Shown: positions 8,536 to 18,468, counted from the first letter of the stretch. The stretch is DNA of 64,000 nucleotides from Lutibaculum baratangense AMV1 (GCF_000496075.1 NZ_AWXZ01000018.1:86498-150497); one strand, 5' to 3'. The notes: generated from the letters alone by a model not told the origin. Made by a program: numbers and translations.

Positions 8536-9363
8536 ATGCGTTTCCGCACGTCCTTCCTCTGCGCCTGCCTCGCGGCGGCGCTGGCAACCGGCTGCGCCAA
8601 GCAGCCCCAGCTGGTGGCAGGGCCCATCGCGCCGACGGCGTTTGCGGGGATCGACCTCTGGCGCCCGGGCCCCTTCGAGGAGGGTTACGTGGTGCCGCGC
8701 GGCCCGCTGGCGGGCCGCACGATCGAGGTCGAGCGGATCGAGGACATCGTGCTCGGCGAGAAGGAGGTGGTGATCACCTTCGACGACGGCCCGATGCCCG
8801 GCAAGACGAACCGCATCCTCGATACGCTCGACGAATACGGCGTGAAGGCGACCTTCCTCATGGTGGGCCAGATGGCGAGGGCCTATCCGCAGACCGCCGG
8901 CGAGGTGGCCGCGCGCGGCCACACGGTGGGAACGCACACCGAGCGGCACGCCAACCTGACGCAGCTCGATTTCGACGACGCGCTGGCCGAGATCGAGGAA
9001 GGCCGACGCCATGTCGCGGCGGCGGTGGCGCCGCGTTCCGCCGCGCCCTTCTTTCGTTTCCCCTATCTCGCGGACACGACCGCGCTCCGCCGGGCGCTGG
9101 CGGACCGGGGCATCGTCGTCATCGACGCCGACATCGATTCCAAGGACTACTTCGTCTCGACCCCGGAGCAGGTGAGGGACCGGGCGCTGGCGCGCGTCGA
9201 GCAGCACGGCTCCGGGATCATCCTGTTCCACGACATCCACGCCCGCACGGCGGCGATGCTGCCCGAGTTTCTCGAGGGGCTGAAGGAGCGGGACTACAAG
9301 GTGGTCCGCCTCGTGCCGCGCCTGCGGGCACCGGAGCTGCTGTTGAGCTTCCACGGCGGGTAG
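8536..9363 (+). CDS. Polysaccharide deacetylase (NodB-like) lipoprotein
   Basis: Protein of 275 residues with a lipoprotein signal ending at LATGC. The NodB homology domain has TFDDGP near residue 81 (catalytic Asp and metal Asp), THTERH near residue 134 (H-x3-H metal ligands), FRFPY and a late ILFHDIH. It probably removes acetyl groups from N-acetylated cell-wall or surface glycans while anchored to a membrane. It lies about 100 bases after the penicillin-binding protein gene, which fits a wall-related role, although co-transcription is not shown. Confidence 0.85.
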   Translation: MRFRTSFLCACLAAALATGCAKQPQLVAGPIAPTAFAGIDLWRPGPFEEGYVVPRGPLAGRTIEVERIEDIVLGEKEVVITFDDGPMPGKTNRILDTLDEYGVKATFLMVGQMARAYPQTAGEVAARGHTVGTHTERHANLTQLDFDDALAEIEEGRRHVAAAVAPRSAAPFFRFPYLADTTALRRALADRGIVVIDADIDSKDYFVSTPEQVRDRALARVEQHGSGIILFHDIHARTAAMLPEFLEGLKERDYKVVRLVPRLRAPELLLSFHGG

Positions 9364-9772
9364 TCCCGCCAACCCTGGCGGCGGACGCAGTCGCAACCGC
9401 CCCCGCGCGGGACGAGCCTGCGGCGTCTCGGGAGGGGCGGGCCGCGGCACGTGCCGGGGGCGCCTGGCCGCCGCGACCCGCTTGCCGTCCCGATGTCGGA
9501 CCGGCGGAGCGAGACTCGGCTCCGCGGCATTTACGAAGTATTTCCCCGATATCCGACCGGTGCCGGTGGGCACGGCCAAGGGTTGGCGAACGGTTAAGGC
9601 GGCAGGCGCGATCTTCCTGGTGCGATGCGCTCCGCCGTCCTTCGCGCTCCCTTGAGAAGCCTGTCGACCGCCGCCGACGGCATCTCCCGGCATTCGTACG
9701 GCCGGTGCCGCAACCAGATCCTCCCGAGCGCGTTAGACGAGCGCCGGGGGCCCGGATGAAAAGGACGAAGCG
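9364..9772. other. Intergenic region, no gene recognised
   Basis: These 409 bases follow the deacetylase gene and precede the DUF6600 protein. Translation in six frames gives only low-complexity Arg/Pro/Ala-rich products. The region probably holds the promoter of the DUF6600 gene; no convincing element was identified. Confidence 0.5.
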
Positions 9773-11467
9773 ATGAACACGCAAGCGAAACGGCAACGGC
9801 GCCCGCGTCTGCTGGCCACGGTGGCCGGCGCGGCGCTTCTGGCGGCCACGCCCATCATTCCGAATCTCAGTGGCACGGACGCCGGACCTGTCGCCACGGC
9901 TCAAGCCCAGAGCGGCGTCAGTGTCGAGATCTTCTACGACAGGCTGGCGCCTCACGGCCGCTGGATCCGGCACAACGCCCACGGCTACGTCTTCGTGCCG
10001 AGTGGCGTGGGTCGCGGCTGGCGCCCCTATACGGTCGGTCACTGGGTGAACACCGAGCGCCATGGCTGGTACTGGGTGAGCGACGAGCCCTTCGCATGGG
10101 CGACGTACCACTACGGCCGCTGGGGCTACTCCCGCGACTACGGCTGGTATTGGGTTCCGGGCAACGTCTGGGCGCCGGCATGGGTGACCTGGCGGGTCGG
10201 CGGCGACCATATCGGGTGGGCGCCGATCGCGCCCGCCGGCCGCGGATACGCCTGGGGCACCCCGCGCGAGTACAGGCCGCCGGTGGCGGAGAGCTGGGTG
10301 TTCGTCGAGACGCGCTACGTCACCGCGCGGGAGCTGCCGCGATACGTCGTGCCGATCCGCGAGATCCCGGTCATCCTGCCGCGCGCGAGCGAGCGGATCG
10401 AGATCCGTGTCGAGCAGGACATCGTGATCAACCAGCCGATCGAAATCACGCAGATCACGGAGATCGTGGCCGAGCCGATGGAGACGGTCGAGCTGACGGT
10501 CGTCGAGAGCCCGGACCAGGTGACCGTCGAGGGCGACCAGATCACCGTCTTCCAGACCCAGATCGAGGAGGTCGAGGTCGAGCAGGCGCCCGCCGACGCG
10601 GTCGAGACGGCCGAAGATCTGCCGGACGCGCCGAGGCTCGAGGAGACGCTGAGCGAGGTGCCCGCCGAAGCGGATGCCCCGAGCGCTGCGGAGATCGACG
10701 ACGAGGCCACGGCCGACGCCGAAGGCCGGCCCTCGGAGGAGGCCGAAGCGGCCGGCGAGGCCCCAGCCGCCGAAGCGGTGCCCTCGCAGGAAGAAGCTGC
10801 CGGCGAGCCCGCCGCGGAGACAGGCGAGGGCCAGCCCGCCGAGGCTCCCACCGCGCAGGGCGAGGCTGCTCCGGCCGAGCCGGCTGACGGCGACGAGGCC
10901 GAGCAGGAGGACGCGGGCGCGACGGACGAGGCTCCGGCCGCCGAAGACGCGGCGGCGCCGCAGGACGAGGCGGCCGAGCAGGCCGGTGAGGCGAGTGACG
11001 GGGAGCAGGCAGAGGAGGCGGCAGCTTCTGAGGCCGACGCGGCTCCGGCGGAGGGACAGGAAGCCGAGGAGGCCGCTGAGCCGGAGGAGGCGGCGGCCGA
11101 GGAGACCCCTGCCGAAGCGCCGGAGGCCGAACAGGCCGACGAGGCCGAAGAGCCTGCCGCTTCGGGCGGAGAGGCTGCGCCCGCGACCGAACAGGCGGCA
11201 GAGCCTGCGACCGAGGCACCGGCCGAGCCGGCTCCCGCCGCGGAGAGCGCGCCTCCCGCCGAGGAACCGGCGGCCGAGACGCCGGCTGCCCCCGAGGCCC
11301 AGCCGGCGGAGGAGGCACCCGAGGCTCCCGCCGCCGAGGCACCCGACACTCCGGCACCCGAGGCTCCGGCGGCTGAGGCTCCTGCCGCAGGGGCACCCGA
11401 GGCGGAGGCGCCGGCGGAAGGCGCCGGCGAGGTGCGTCCGCCCGAGGAGGAGAGGCCGGCGCAGTAA
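9773..11467 (+). CDS. DUF6600 exported protein with long Ala/Glu/Pro tail
   Basis: Protein of 564 residues. It begins with a signal peptide (LLATVAGAALLAATPIIPN) and cleavage after TAQAQ. Residues of about 45-170 form repeated aromatic blocks (GRWIRH, GHWVNTERHGWYWVSDEPFAW, HYGRWGY, YGWYWVPG) typical of DUF6600. A Val/Ile/Glu-rich linker follows, and the last 300 or so residues are almost only Ala, Glu, Pro, Asp and Gly. The tail is acidic and presumably disordered, as in periplasmic spacer domains. Function is unknown, and tail length is likely to vary between strains because of its repetitive codons. Confidence 0.75.
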   Translation: MNTQAKRQRRPRLLATVAGAALLAATPIIPNLSGTDAGPVATAQAQSGVSVEIFYDRLAPHGRWIRHNAHGYVFVPSGVGRGWRPYTVGHWVNTERHGWYWVSDEPFAWATYHYGRWGYSRDYGWYWVPGNVWAPAWVTWRVGGDHIGWAPIAPAGRGYAWGTPREYRPPVAESWVFVETRYVTARELPRYVVPIREIPVILPRASERIEIRVEQDIVINQPIEITQITEIVAEPMETVELTVVESPDQVTVEGDQITVFQTQIEEVEVEQAPADAVETAEDLPDAPRLEETLSEVPAEADAPSAAEIDDEATADAEGRPSEEAEAAGEAPAAEAVPSQEEAAGEPAAETGEGQPAEAPTAQGEAAPAEPADGDEAEQEDAGATDEAPAAEDAAAPQDEAAEQAGEASDGEQAEEAAASEADAAPAEGQEAEEAAEPEEAAAEETPAEAPEAEQADEAEEPAASGGEAAPATEQAAEPATEAPAEPAPAAESAPPAEEPAAETPAAPEAQPAEEAPEAPAAEAPDTPAPEAPAAEAPAAGAPEAEAPAEGAGEVRPPEEERPAQ

Positions 11468-11504
11468 CGCCGGGCCGCACTGCCGGAATTCCCGACCGGA
11501 TGCG

Positions 11505-11536
11505 GGCGGCGGGTCCCCTCGGGGCTCGCCGCCTTT
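11505..11536 (+). terminator. Hairpin after DUF6600 gene
   Basis: GGCGGCG (11505-11511) pairs with CGCCGCC (11527-11533), with an inner CCCC/GGGG stretch, and the stem is followed by TTT. It lies between convergent genes and suits an intrinsic terminator for the plus-strand DUF6600 transcript. Confidence 0.5.
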
Positions 11537-11593
11537 GTCGTTCACCCTCGGGCGGTCGCGACGGCCGGGGCGGCAAGAACGGCCGTGGCGGGC

Positions 11594-12847
11594 TCAGGCC
11601 CCCGCGGTGCGGCCGTAGATCTCCCGGTCCTCTTCGCCCTCGCGAACCCAGGTCGTCAGGCCGATATCGGCGAGGAGCGACAGGAAGGGCCGTGGGGGAA
11701 GCTCCTCGACATTCACCATGCGCCCGACGTCCCACGTGCCGTTCGCGATCAGCATCGCGGCGGCGACCGGCGGCACGCCGGCCGTGTAGGAGATGCCTTG
11801 GCTGCCGACCTCGCGGTAGGCGTCGGCGTGATCGGCGATGTTGTAGATGAAGACCTCGCGCGCCTGCCCGTCCTTCTCGCCCTTCACGAGATCGCCGATG
11901 CAGGTCTTACCGGTATAATCGGGGGCGAGCGAGGCGGGATCGGGCAGGACGGCCTTCACCACCTTCAGCGGCACGACCTCCTGCCCCTCGGCCGTGGTCA
12001 CGGGCTTCTCGGACAGCAGCCCCAGATTCTTCAGGACGGTGAAGACGGTGATGTAGCGCTCGCCGAAACCCATCCAGAACCCGACGTTCGGCACGTTCAT
12101 CGTCTGCGACAGCGAGTGGATCTCGTCGTGGCCGGTGAGGTAGGTCTGCTGCCGCCCGACGACCGGCAGGTCCCATTCCTTGCCCCGCTCGAACATCGTG
12201 TTCGAGGTCCATTCGCCGTTCTGCCACGACCAGACCTGGCCGGTGAACTCGCGGAAGTTGATCTCGGGGTCGAAATTCGTCGCGAAGTAGCAGCCGTGGC
12301 TGCCCGCGTTCACGTCGATGATGTCGATCTCGTCGATGCGGTCGAGATACTCCTCGCGCGCGAGCGCGGCGTAGGCGTTGACGACGCCGGGGTCGAAGCC
12401 TGCGCCGAGGACGGCGGTGACGCCCGCCTTCTCGCACTCCTCGCGGCGCTTCCACTCGTAGTTGCCGTACCACGGCGGGGTCTCGCAGACCTTGTCCGGC
12501 TCCTCGTGGATCGCGGTGTCGATATAGGCCGCGCCCGTGGCGATGCAGGCGCTCATCACCGGCATGTTGATGAAGGCCGAGCCGACATTGATGACGATCT
12601 GGCTCTTCGTCCTCTCGATCAGCGCGGTGGTCGCGGCGACGTCCGTTGCGTCGAGCGCGTGCGCCTCGATGACGCCGTCGACCTTCATCGCGCCCTTCTC
12701 GTGCACGGAGCGGATGATCGCCTCGCACTTCTCCACCGTGCGCGAGGCGATATGGATGTCGCCCAGGACGTCGTTGTTCTGGGCGCATTTATGCGCCACG
12801 ACCTGCGCGACGCCGCCGGCGCCAACGATGAGAACGTTCTTCTTCAT
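11594..12847 (-). CDS. Saccharopine dehydrogenase-like carboxy(nor)spermidine synthase
   Basis: Protein of 417 residues starting MKKNVLIVGAGGVAQVVAHK, an NAD(P)-binding Rossmann start, with a saccharopine dehydrogenase C-terminal domain. It reductively condenses aspartate semialdehyde with putrescine or diaminopropane to carboxyspermidine or carboxynorspermidine. The frame is open far upstream, but ATG 12847 is preceded by GAGGAGGGG. It lies 44 bases after nspC on the same strand, and the pair makes up the S-adenosylmethionine-independent spermidine route. The precise polyamine substrate cannot be read from sequence. Confidence 0.87.
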   Translation of the reverse strand: MKKNVLIVGAGGVAQVVAHKCAQNNDVLGDIHIASRTVEKCEAIIRSVHEKGAMKVDGVIEAHALDATDVAATTALIERTKSQIVINVGSAFINMPVMSACIATGAAYIDTAIHEEPDKVCETPPWYGNYEWKRREECEKAGVTAVLGAGFDPGVVNAYAALAREEYLDRIDEIDIIDVNAGSHGCYFATNFDPEINFREFTGQVWSWQNGEWTSNTMFERGKEWDLPVVGRQQTYLTGHDEIHSLSQTMNVPNVGFWMGFGERYITVFTVLKNLGLLSEKPVTTAEGQEVVPLKVVKAVLPDPASLAPDYTGKTCIGDLVKGEKDGQAREVFIYNIADHADAYREVGSQGISYTAGVPPVAAAMLIANGTWDVGRMVNVEELPPRPFLSLLADIGLTTWVREGEEDREIYGRTAGA

Positions 12848-12891
12848 CCGGGCTCCCCTCCTCGATCGATCTGACTGATGGAACTCGTGGT

Positions 12892-13989
12892 TCAGGACAG
12901 GTTGTGCTCGAAGTCCCCGTAGCCGAACTCGCGAACGGCGCGGATCGTGCCGTCGGGCTCGCGCACGGCGATCGCCGGCATCTGGACGCCGTTGAACCAG
13001 TTCTTCTTGACCATGGTGTAACCGCCGGCGTCCTGGATCGAGATGCGGTCGCCGACCCTCAGCTTCTCCGGAAACCGGAACTCGCCGAAGATGTCGCCTG
13101 CGAGGCACGACTTTCCGCACACCGTGTAGGCGTGCTCGCCCTCGTCGGGGGCAATCTTGGCGCTCTCGCGGTAGATCAGCAGGTCGAGCATGTGGGCTTC
13201 GATCGAGCTGTCGACGATCGCGAGCTCCTTGCCGTTGTTCAGCGTGTCGAGGACCGTGACCTCGAGCGTCGTCGTCTTCGTGATCGCGGCCTCGCCCGGC
13301 TCGAGGTAGACCTGCACGCCGTAGCGCTCCGAGAACGCCTTCAGGCGGGCGCAGAACGCCTCGACGGGATAGCCTTCGCCGGTGAAATGAATGCCGCCGC
13401 CGAGGCTCACCCACTCGACCCGCTCGAGAAGACCCCCGAACTTCCGCTCGATCTCGGAGAGCATCCGGTCGAAGAGCGGGAAGTCGGCGTTCTCGCAGTT
13501 GTTGTGGATCATGAAGCCCGAGATGCGGTCGAGCACCGCCTCGACCCGGCCTGCGTCCCATTCGCCAAGCCGGCTGAAGGGGCGGGCGGGGTCGGCGAGG
13601 TCGAAGGCCGACGAGCTGATGCCGGGATTGAGCCGCAGGCCGCGCACGATGCCCGCGGCCTGCCGCTCGAAGCGCTCGAGCTGGCCGATCGAGTTGAAGA
13701 TGATCTTGTCGGCGTGGGAGACCACCTCGTCGATCTCGGCGTCGGAGTAGGCGACGCTGTAGGCATGCGTCTCGCCGCCGAACCTCTCGCGGCCGAGCCG
13801 CACCTCGAAGAGCGAGGAGGAGGTCGTGCCGTCCATGTGCTCGTGCATGAGGTCGAAGACGCACCAGGTCGCGAAGCACTTGAGCGCGAGCAGGGTCTTC
13901 GCGCCGGACAGTTCGCGCACGCGGTCCATGACCGCCATGTTGCGGGCGAGGGCGGCCTTGTCGATCAGGTAGTAGGGAGTGCGCAGCAT
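12892..13989 (-). CDS. nspC: Carboxynorspermidine/carboxyspermidine decarboxylase
   Basis: PLP-dependent fold-III (alanine racemase-type) decarboxylase of 365 residues. LLALKCFA carries the PLP lysine near residue 40, LGGGIHFTG binds the cofactor phosphate, and VCGKSCLAGD has the conserved catalytic cysteine near the other subunit interface. It decarboxylates the product of the downstream synthase to spermidine or norspermidine. The start MLRTPYYLID at 13989 matches the family; the frame is open 21 codons further upstream. It is the first gene of the two-gene operon. Confidence 0.9.
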   Translation of the reverse strand: MLRTPYYLIDKAALARNMAVMDRVRELSGAKTLLALKCFATWCVFDLMHEHMDGTTSSSLFEVRLGRERFGGETHAYSVAYSDAEIDEVVSHADKIIFNSIGQLERFERQAAGIVRGLRLNPGISSSAFDLADPARPFSRLGEWDAGRVEAVLDRISGFMIHNNCENADFPLFDRMLSEIERKFGGLLERVEWVSLGGGIHFTGEGYPVEAFCARLKAFSERYGVQVYLEPGEAAITKTTTLEVTVLDTLNNGKELAIVDSSIEAHMLDLLIYRESAKIAPDEGEHAYTVCGKSCLAGDIFGEFRFPEKLRVGDRISIQDAGGYTMVKKNWFNGVQMPAIAVREPDGTIRAVREFGYGDFEHNLS

Positions 13990-14116
13990 CGCCGGGCAGC
14001 CTCGGGAAAACTCGGGAGACTGCTTGATAGGCCCGCAGGTCCGGCGGCGCAACCGGGGGACGTCCGCGGACGCGGCCGAGCCGCGCCCGCGCGCGGGGCT
14101 TCCTCGAGGCCGCGAG

Positions 14117-16795
14117 CTAGCTCCGGCTCCCCTCGTCCATCAGGATCTGGCGCTTGCCGGCATGGTTCGCGGGGCCGACGACGCCTTCCTCCTCCATGCG
14201 CTCCATCAGTGAGGCGGCGCGGTTGTAGCCGATCTGCAGGCGGCGCTGGATGTAGGAGGTGGACGCCTTCTGGTCGCGCAGCACGACCCTGATCGCCTGC
14301 TCGTAGAGATCGGCCGATTCCTCGCCGAAGGAGCCGCTGTCGAAGACGGCCGCGTCCTCGCCCGGGCCGGCAGGCGCGCTGTCGTCGTCACCGTCGTCGG
14401 CCGTCTCGTCCGTCACCTCCTCGAGATAGGTCGGCCGGCCCTGGCGCTTCAGGTGCTCGACGACCTTCTCGACCTCCTGGTCCGACACGAACGGTCCATG
14501 GACGCGGGTGATGCGGCCGCCGCCGACCATGTAGAGCATGTCGCCCGCGCCGAGCAGCTCCTCCGCGCCCTGCTCGCCGAGGATCGTGCGGCTGTCGATC
14601 TTCGAGGTGACCTGGAAGGAGATGCGGGTCGGGAAGTTTGCCTTGATCGTGCCGGTGATGACGTCGACGGAGGGCCGCTGCGTCGCCATGATGAGGTGGA
14701 TGCCGGCGGCGCGGGCCATCTGGGCGAGGCGCTGGATCGCCCCCTCGATCTCCTTGCCCGCGACCATCATCAGGTCGGCCATCTCGTCGACGATGACGAC
14801 GATGTGCGGCAGGGCGGCGAGATCCATCTCGATCTCGGCGTGCTCGGGCTGGCCCGTCTCCTTGTTGAAGCCCGTCTGGACCTGGCGGCGGATGACCTCG
14901 CCCTTCTCGCGCGCTTCCGCGACGCGGGCGTTGAAGCCGTCGAGGTTGCGCACGCCCAGATGCGCCATCTTCCGGTAGCGGTCCTCCATCTCGCGCACCG
15001 CCCATTTCAGAGCCGTCACAGCCTTGTGCGGGTCGGTGACGACGGGGGTGAGGAGATGCGGGATGCCCTCGTAGACGGAGAGCTCGAGCATCTTGGGGTC
15101 GATCATGATGAGGCGGCACTCCTCCGGCGTGCGCCGGTAGAGGAGCGACAGGATCATCGCGTTGACGGCGACCGACTTGCCCGACCCCGTCGTGCCGGCG
15201 ATCAGGAGATGCGGCATGCGGGCGAGGTCGGCGATCAGCGGCTGGCCGCCGATCGTCTTGCCGAGGCACAGGCCGAGCTTCGTCTTCGAGGTGGCGAAGC
15301 CCTCGTCGGCCAAGAGCTCGCGCAGCCACACCGTCTCGCGCTCGCGGTTCGGCAGCTCGATGCCGATGATGTTGCGGCCCTCGATCACCGAGACGCGCGC
15401 CGACACCGCGGACATGGAGCGGGCGATGTCGCTCGATACGTTGATGACCTTGGTGAGCTTGAGGCCCGGCGCCGGCTCCATCTCGTAGAGCGTGACGACA
15501 GGCCCGGGATTGGCGTCGATGATCTCGCCGCGCACGCCGAAATCCTTCAGCGTCTGCTGCAGCTTGTCGGACATCTGCACGAGATAGTCCTCGGAGTGCT
15601 CGAAGCGCGGCTCGGCCTCGGGCGGCAGCGAGAGGAGATCGAGGGAGGGGAACTCGTACTCCCAGACCGGCTCGTAACGGGCGACGAGGCTCTGCTCGGG
15701 CGCGACGGTGGCGGCCTGCGCAGGCGGCTCGGCAGGGACGGGCGGGGCGGCTTCGCGCGCCGCAACCTCGTGCGGCTCCGGCGTCGCCTCGGGCTCCGAG
15801 CGCACGGGCGCTTCGTTCGCCGCCGGGGAGGCCTCTGCCTCGGACTGCGACGAGGTCACGCCCTGAGAGGGCTCGGCCGGCGCCGGCGTGCCGTCGCTTC
15901 CGCCCACGGGAGTTGCCGCTTCGGAGGCGGGCGCCGGGAGGGGCTGCGGCACCGCGGCCATCATCATGCCCGACCAGCTGTAGGAGGTCTGGATGTCTCC
16001 CCACGGCAACGCCCCGAGGAGGCCCGGCTCGCGACGTTCCTCGTGTGTCCCGGCCCGCTCCGGCGAGGGCTGCGCAACCGGCGCGGGCGCCGCCGCCTCC
16101 TGCGGCTCCTCCGGCGCGTGGAACCGCGCGAGGCGGGGATCGAGGACGTAGCTGTTGTCCTGCTCGGGGACCGGCGCGGGGGGCTCGTCGAGGCCGATCC
16201 GGATGAGCCGGGCGAGATGTGCGAACGGAGCGGGCGCAGGGGCCTCCGTCGTCTGCGCCTCCGCCTCTACGGCGGCGGCCGCGACGGGCGCCGCCTCACC
16301 GGAGGTGGCGGACTCGCTGGCAGGCAAAGGCTCCGCGACGGCTTCCGTCTCGTTCGAGGGCGCCGTGTCGGCCCGCTCGCCGCGCCCGTTGCGCAGCACG
16401 TCCGGCGTGCGGGTGAAGCGGGCCTTCGTCGGCAGCGAGAAGGCAGAGAACCATTGCGGCTCGTCCGAGGGGGATGCAGCCGTCAGTTCAACGGCGAGGT
16501 CGGGGGGTGTCGCTCCGGTTCCCACCCCGGCGCCTCCCATCTGCCACGCGCTCTCCATGAGGTGACGGCGTTCGGCGAAGACGCGATCGGGGGTGCGGCC
16601 GAATTTGACGTTGCCTCCCGTCGCCCGTTCCTGGGCGGGCTTGCCCTTCGCGCCCTTGTGGGCGCCGGGCGCCGGCCTGGACGAGAGGTCGGAGCCGTCG
16701 TTCCTGGTGCCGTTGCCGGAGTTGCGAGAACCGGAGGAGGATTTGGAATAACGCATACACACACCGCGGGCTGTGGCGGATAAAACCGCGCGCAT
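14117..16795 (-). CDS. ftsK: FtsK/SpoIIIE family DNA translocase, soluble form
   Basis: Protein of 892 residues. The first 400 or so are Pro/Ala/Glu-rich and disordered, with no transmembrane helices. The FtsK motor follows, with Walker A GTTGSGKS near residue 535 and Walker [12 protein letters not shown]. The C-terminal winged-helix gamma domain, about the last 70 residues, has [21 protein letters not shown], which reads KOPS-like DNA and activates XerCD. It pumps DNA during late chromosome segregation. Start 16795 is preferred for its AAGGG stretch; ATG 16756 is an alternative. A separate membrane-anchored FtsK probably exists elsewhere. Confidence 0.88.
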   Translation of the reverse strand: MRAVLSATARGVCMRYSKSSSGSRNSGNGTRNDGSDLSSRPAPGAHKGAKGKPAQERATGGNVKFGRTPDRVFAERRHLMESAWQMGGAGVGTGATPPDLAVELTAASPSDEPQWFSAFSLPTKARFTRTPDVLRNGRGERADTAPSNETEAVAEPLPASESATSGEAAPVAAAAVEAEAQTTEAPAPAPFAHLARLIRIGLDEPPAPVPEQDNSYVLDPRLARFHAPEEPQEAAAPAPVAQPSPERAGTHEERREPGLLGALPWGDIQTSYSWSGMMMAAVPQPLPAPASEAATPVGGSDGTPAPAEPSQGVTSSQSEAEASPAANEAPVRSEPEATPEPHEVAAREAAPPVPAEPPAQAATVAPEQSLVARYEPVWEYEFPSLDLLSLPPEAEPRFEHSEDYLVQMSDKLQQTLKDFGVRGEIIDANPGPVVTLYEMEPAPGLKLTKVINVSSDIARSMSAVSARVSVIEGRNIIGIELPNRERETVWLRELLADEGFATSKTKLGLCLGKTIGGQPLIADLARMPHLLIAGTTGSGKSVAVNAMILSLLYRRTPEECRLIMIDPKMLELSVYEGIPHLLTPVVTDPHKAVTALKWAVREMEDRYRKMAHLGVRNLDGFNARVAEAREKGEVIRRQVQTGFNKETGQPEHAEIEMDLAALPHIVVIVDEMADLMMVAGKEIEGAIQRLAQMARAAGIHLIMATQRPSVDVITGTIKANFPTRISFQVTSKIDSRTILGEQGAEELLGAGDMLYMVGGGRITRVHGPFVSDQEVEKVVEHLKRQGRPTYLEEVTDETADDGDDDSAPAGPGEDAAVFDSGSFGEESADLYEQAIRVVLRDQKASTSYIQRRLQIGYNRAASLMERMEEEGVVGPANHAGKRQILMDEGSRS

Positions 16796-16910
16796 TTCGG
16801 TCGCCCTTTGTTAGCCAAATCAGCGTTAATGAACGGTTTGGCGGCGGCGCGTGCGGGACGCTTGTCCACAGGCGTGGCTTTCGGGCCGCATCGGGCGGTG
16901 TGGCAGGCAG

Positions 16911-17132
16911 TCAGTAGTGGGGCGGCTTCTCGCTCGGGACAGCGCCCGCGCCAGACGCTTCCTCCACCTCCTGCAGGCGCTCGCCCAGCCGGGCGAAATG
17001 CCGCTTGAGAGCGTCGATCTCCCGCCATTGGGCAGTGATCGTCTCGTTCAGCTCCTCGATCGTCTGCTGATGATGCGCGACGGTCTCCTCGAGAGCGTCG
17101 CAGCGCGCTTCGAGCTCGTCCCGCTCAGCCAT
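16911..17132 (-). CDS. slyX: SlyX family protein
   Basis: Coiled-coil protein of 73 residues. Heptad-like ALEETVAHHQQTIEELNETI is followed by the family ending PPHY. SlyX proteins are small and of unknown function. The ATG lies inside the end of the upstream metallopeptidase gene (8-base overlap), so the two are translationally linked. Confidence 0.85.
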   Translation of the reverse strand: MAERDELEARCDALEETVAHHQQTIEELNETITAQWREIDALKRHFARLGERLQEVEEASGAGAVPSEKPPHY

Positions 17133-17919
17133 GACTTCTCTCCCCCGATCCCGCGACCACGTAGCGATGAAGCGTGTGCCCGTTCACCTTCAGCCAGGCT
17201 TCGGCAGCGTCGGTTTCGGGATCGAGCCGCTTCACGAGCCGCCAGAATGCCGGACCGTGGTTCATCTCGCGGAGATGGGCCACCTCGTGGGCCGCGAGGT
17301 AGCGCAGCACGCTCGGCGGCGCGAAGATGAGCCGCCAGGAGAAGGAGAGCTCGCCGCGAGAGCTGCAGGATCCCCAGCGCGTGCGCGGGTCGCGCAGGAT
17401 GATGCGGCCGGCAGCAACGCCTAGCGTCTCGCAATGCCGGCAGACCTCGCGCTCGAGGTCTACCCGCGCCTCGGACTTGAGCCAGCCCGCCGCACGCCTG
17501 GGCAGCGCCCGCGGGTCGCCCGGAACGAGGATTTCCTGCGGCTCGCCATCGCCGCCGACGATCCTGACATGCCCACGGATGCCTGCGTGCCGCAGCCTGT
17601 GCGGCACACCGCGCAGCGGGATCGTCGCGCCGTCGTCGATCGGGATGCGGTCGCCGACCCGGGCCAGGGCGCGGTCGAGGAAGGTGCCCTGGCGCGACGC
17701 GAACTCGAGCGCGTGCCGGATGCTGGCCGCGGCCGGCACCGTCAGGAGTGGCACGCCCGTCGCGGCGGGCACGGAGAGGCTGATCCGCCTTGCGCGCCGA
17801 GACCGGCGGAGCGTCAGCCGCACGATGCGCCCATCGATCTGGAGCTCGACCGTCTCCTCCTCGGAGGCGGAGCGAAGGGACGAGCGTGGTCGGCGGAGCG
17901 AATCGAGCATGAGGCGCAT
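17125..17919 (-). CDS. YgjP-like (M48/DUF45) metallopeptidase
   Basis: Protein of 264 residues with the zinc-protease signature HEVAHLREMNH (HExxH plus a third His five residues on) near residue 205, preceded by the family motifs RWGSCSSRGELSFSWRL. It is a predicted cytoplasmic zinc metallopeptidase with no known substrate. It overlaps slyX by 8 bases on the same strand. A hairpin terminator separates it from the upstream DUF2852 gene, so it should have its own promoter within 17920-17944. Confidence 0.85.
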   Translation of the reverse strand: MRLMLDSLRRPRSSLRSASEEETVELQIDGRIVRLTLRRSRRARRISLSVPAATGVPLLTVPAAASIRHALEFASRQGTFLDRALARVGDRIPIDDGATIPLRGVPHRLRHAGIRGHVRIVGGDGEPQEILVPGDPRALPRRAAGWLKSEARVDLEREVCRHCETLGVAAGRIILRDPRTRWGSCSSRGELSFSWRLIFAPPSVLRYLAAHEVAHLREMNHGPAFWRLVKRLDPETDAAEAWLKVNGHTLHRYVVAGSGERSHG

Positions 17920-17944
17920 TATGGGACCGGCCCGGACACAACGA

Positions 17945-17976
17945 AATGGGCGCGGAAGAGGCCTTCCGCGCCCATT
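17945..17976 (-). terminator. Perfect 14-bp hairpin terminator of the DUF2852 gene
   Basis: AATGGGCGCGGAAG (17945-17958) and CTTCCGCGCCCATT (17963-17976) are exact reverse complements around a 4-nt loop. It lies 24 bases beyond the DUF2852 stop. On the minus strand the stem runs into TTTCGTTGTG, which is consistent with an intrinsic terminator. Confidence 0.7.
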
Positions 17977-18000
17977 CTCAGATAGCGTTCCGCGTCCGCC

Positions 18001-18468
18001 TCAGTAGGCGTGGGCTCCGCGGCTCTCGACCGCCGTCGAGACCTCGCCCTGCGCCCCGCGGGAGCGCTCGCGGCGCTCGCGCATGAACCGGTCGAACTCT
18101 TCGCGGTCGCGCGCCTTGCGCAGCTCGCGCATGTAGACCTCGAACTCGTGTGCCTCGTCCTCGAGGCGACGGCGCTCCCGCTCGAGCCGCTCCAGTTCGC
18201 CGCGGCGATAGTCCTCGAAGGCCTCGTTGCCGGTCGAGGCCGAGGCGGTGAAGGGCCTGGTCATGCGGGCGGTCGTGAAACCGGAACGGTTTCTCTCCCA
18301 CCACTCGACCATCTGCTCGCCCCAGCAGATCCAGGCGAGCATGGCGATGCCGAGCGGCCAGAAGGTGACGAAGCCGAGCACCATCAGCGCGATGCTGAGC
18401 GGCGTCCAGGCCGGCTTGATCGGATAGTTGTGCTTCAAGGCAGGTCTCCCAAGGTCAGCGTCCCCCAA
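18001..18468 (-). CDS. DUF2852 membrane protein
   Basis: Protein of 155 residues. An N-terminal block YPIKPAWTPLSIALMVLGFV leads through one or two hydrophobic segments (FWPLGIAMLAWICWG), and then a long charged helix rich in Arg/Glu (RRGELERLERERRRLEDEAHEFEVYM) is likely a coiled coil. This matches the alphaproteobacterial DUF2852 family, which has no known function. It is probably an inner-membrane protein with a cytoplasmic helical tail. It forms a single-gene unit ended by the hairpin at 17945-17976. Confidence 0.8.
   Translation of the reverse strand: MGDADLGRPALKHNYPIKPAWTPLSIALMVLGFVTFWPLGIAMLAWICWGEQMVEWWERNRSGFTTARMTRPFTASASTGNEAFEDYRRGELERLERERRRLEDEAHEFEVYMRELRKARDREEFDRFMRERRERSRGAQGEVSTAVESRGAHAY

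Noticed and set aside
14453..16783. A 776-codon plus-strand frame opposite ftsK
   Set aside because: Same composition artefact; the minus strand carries complete FtsK motifs.
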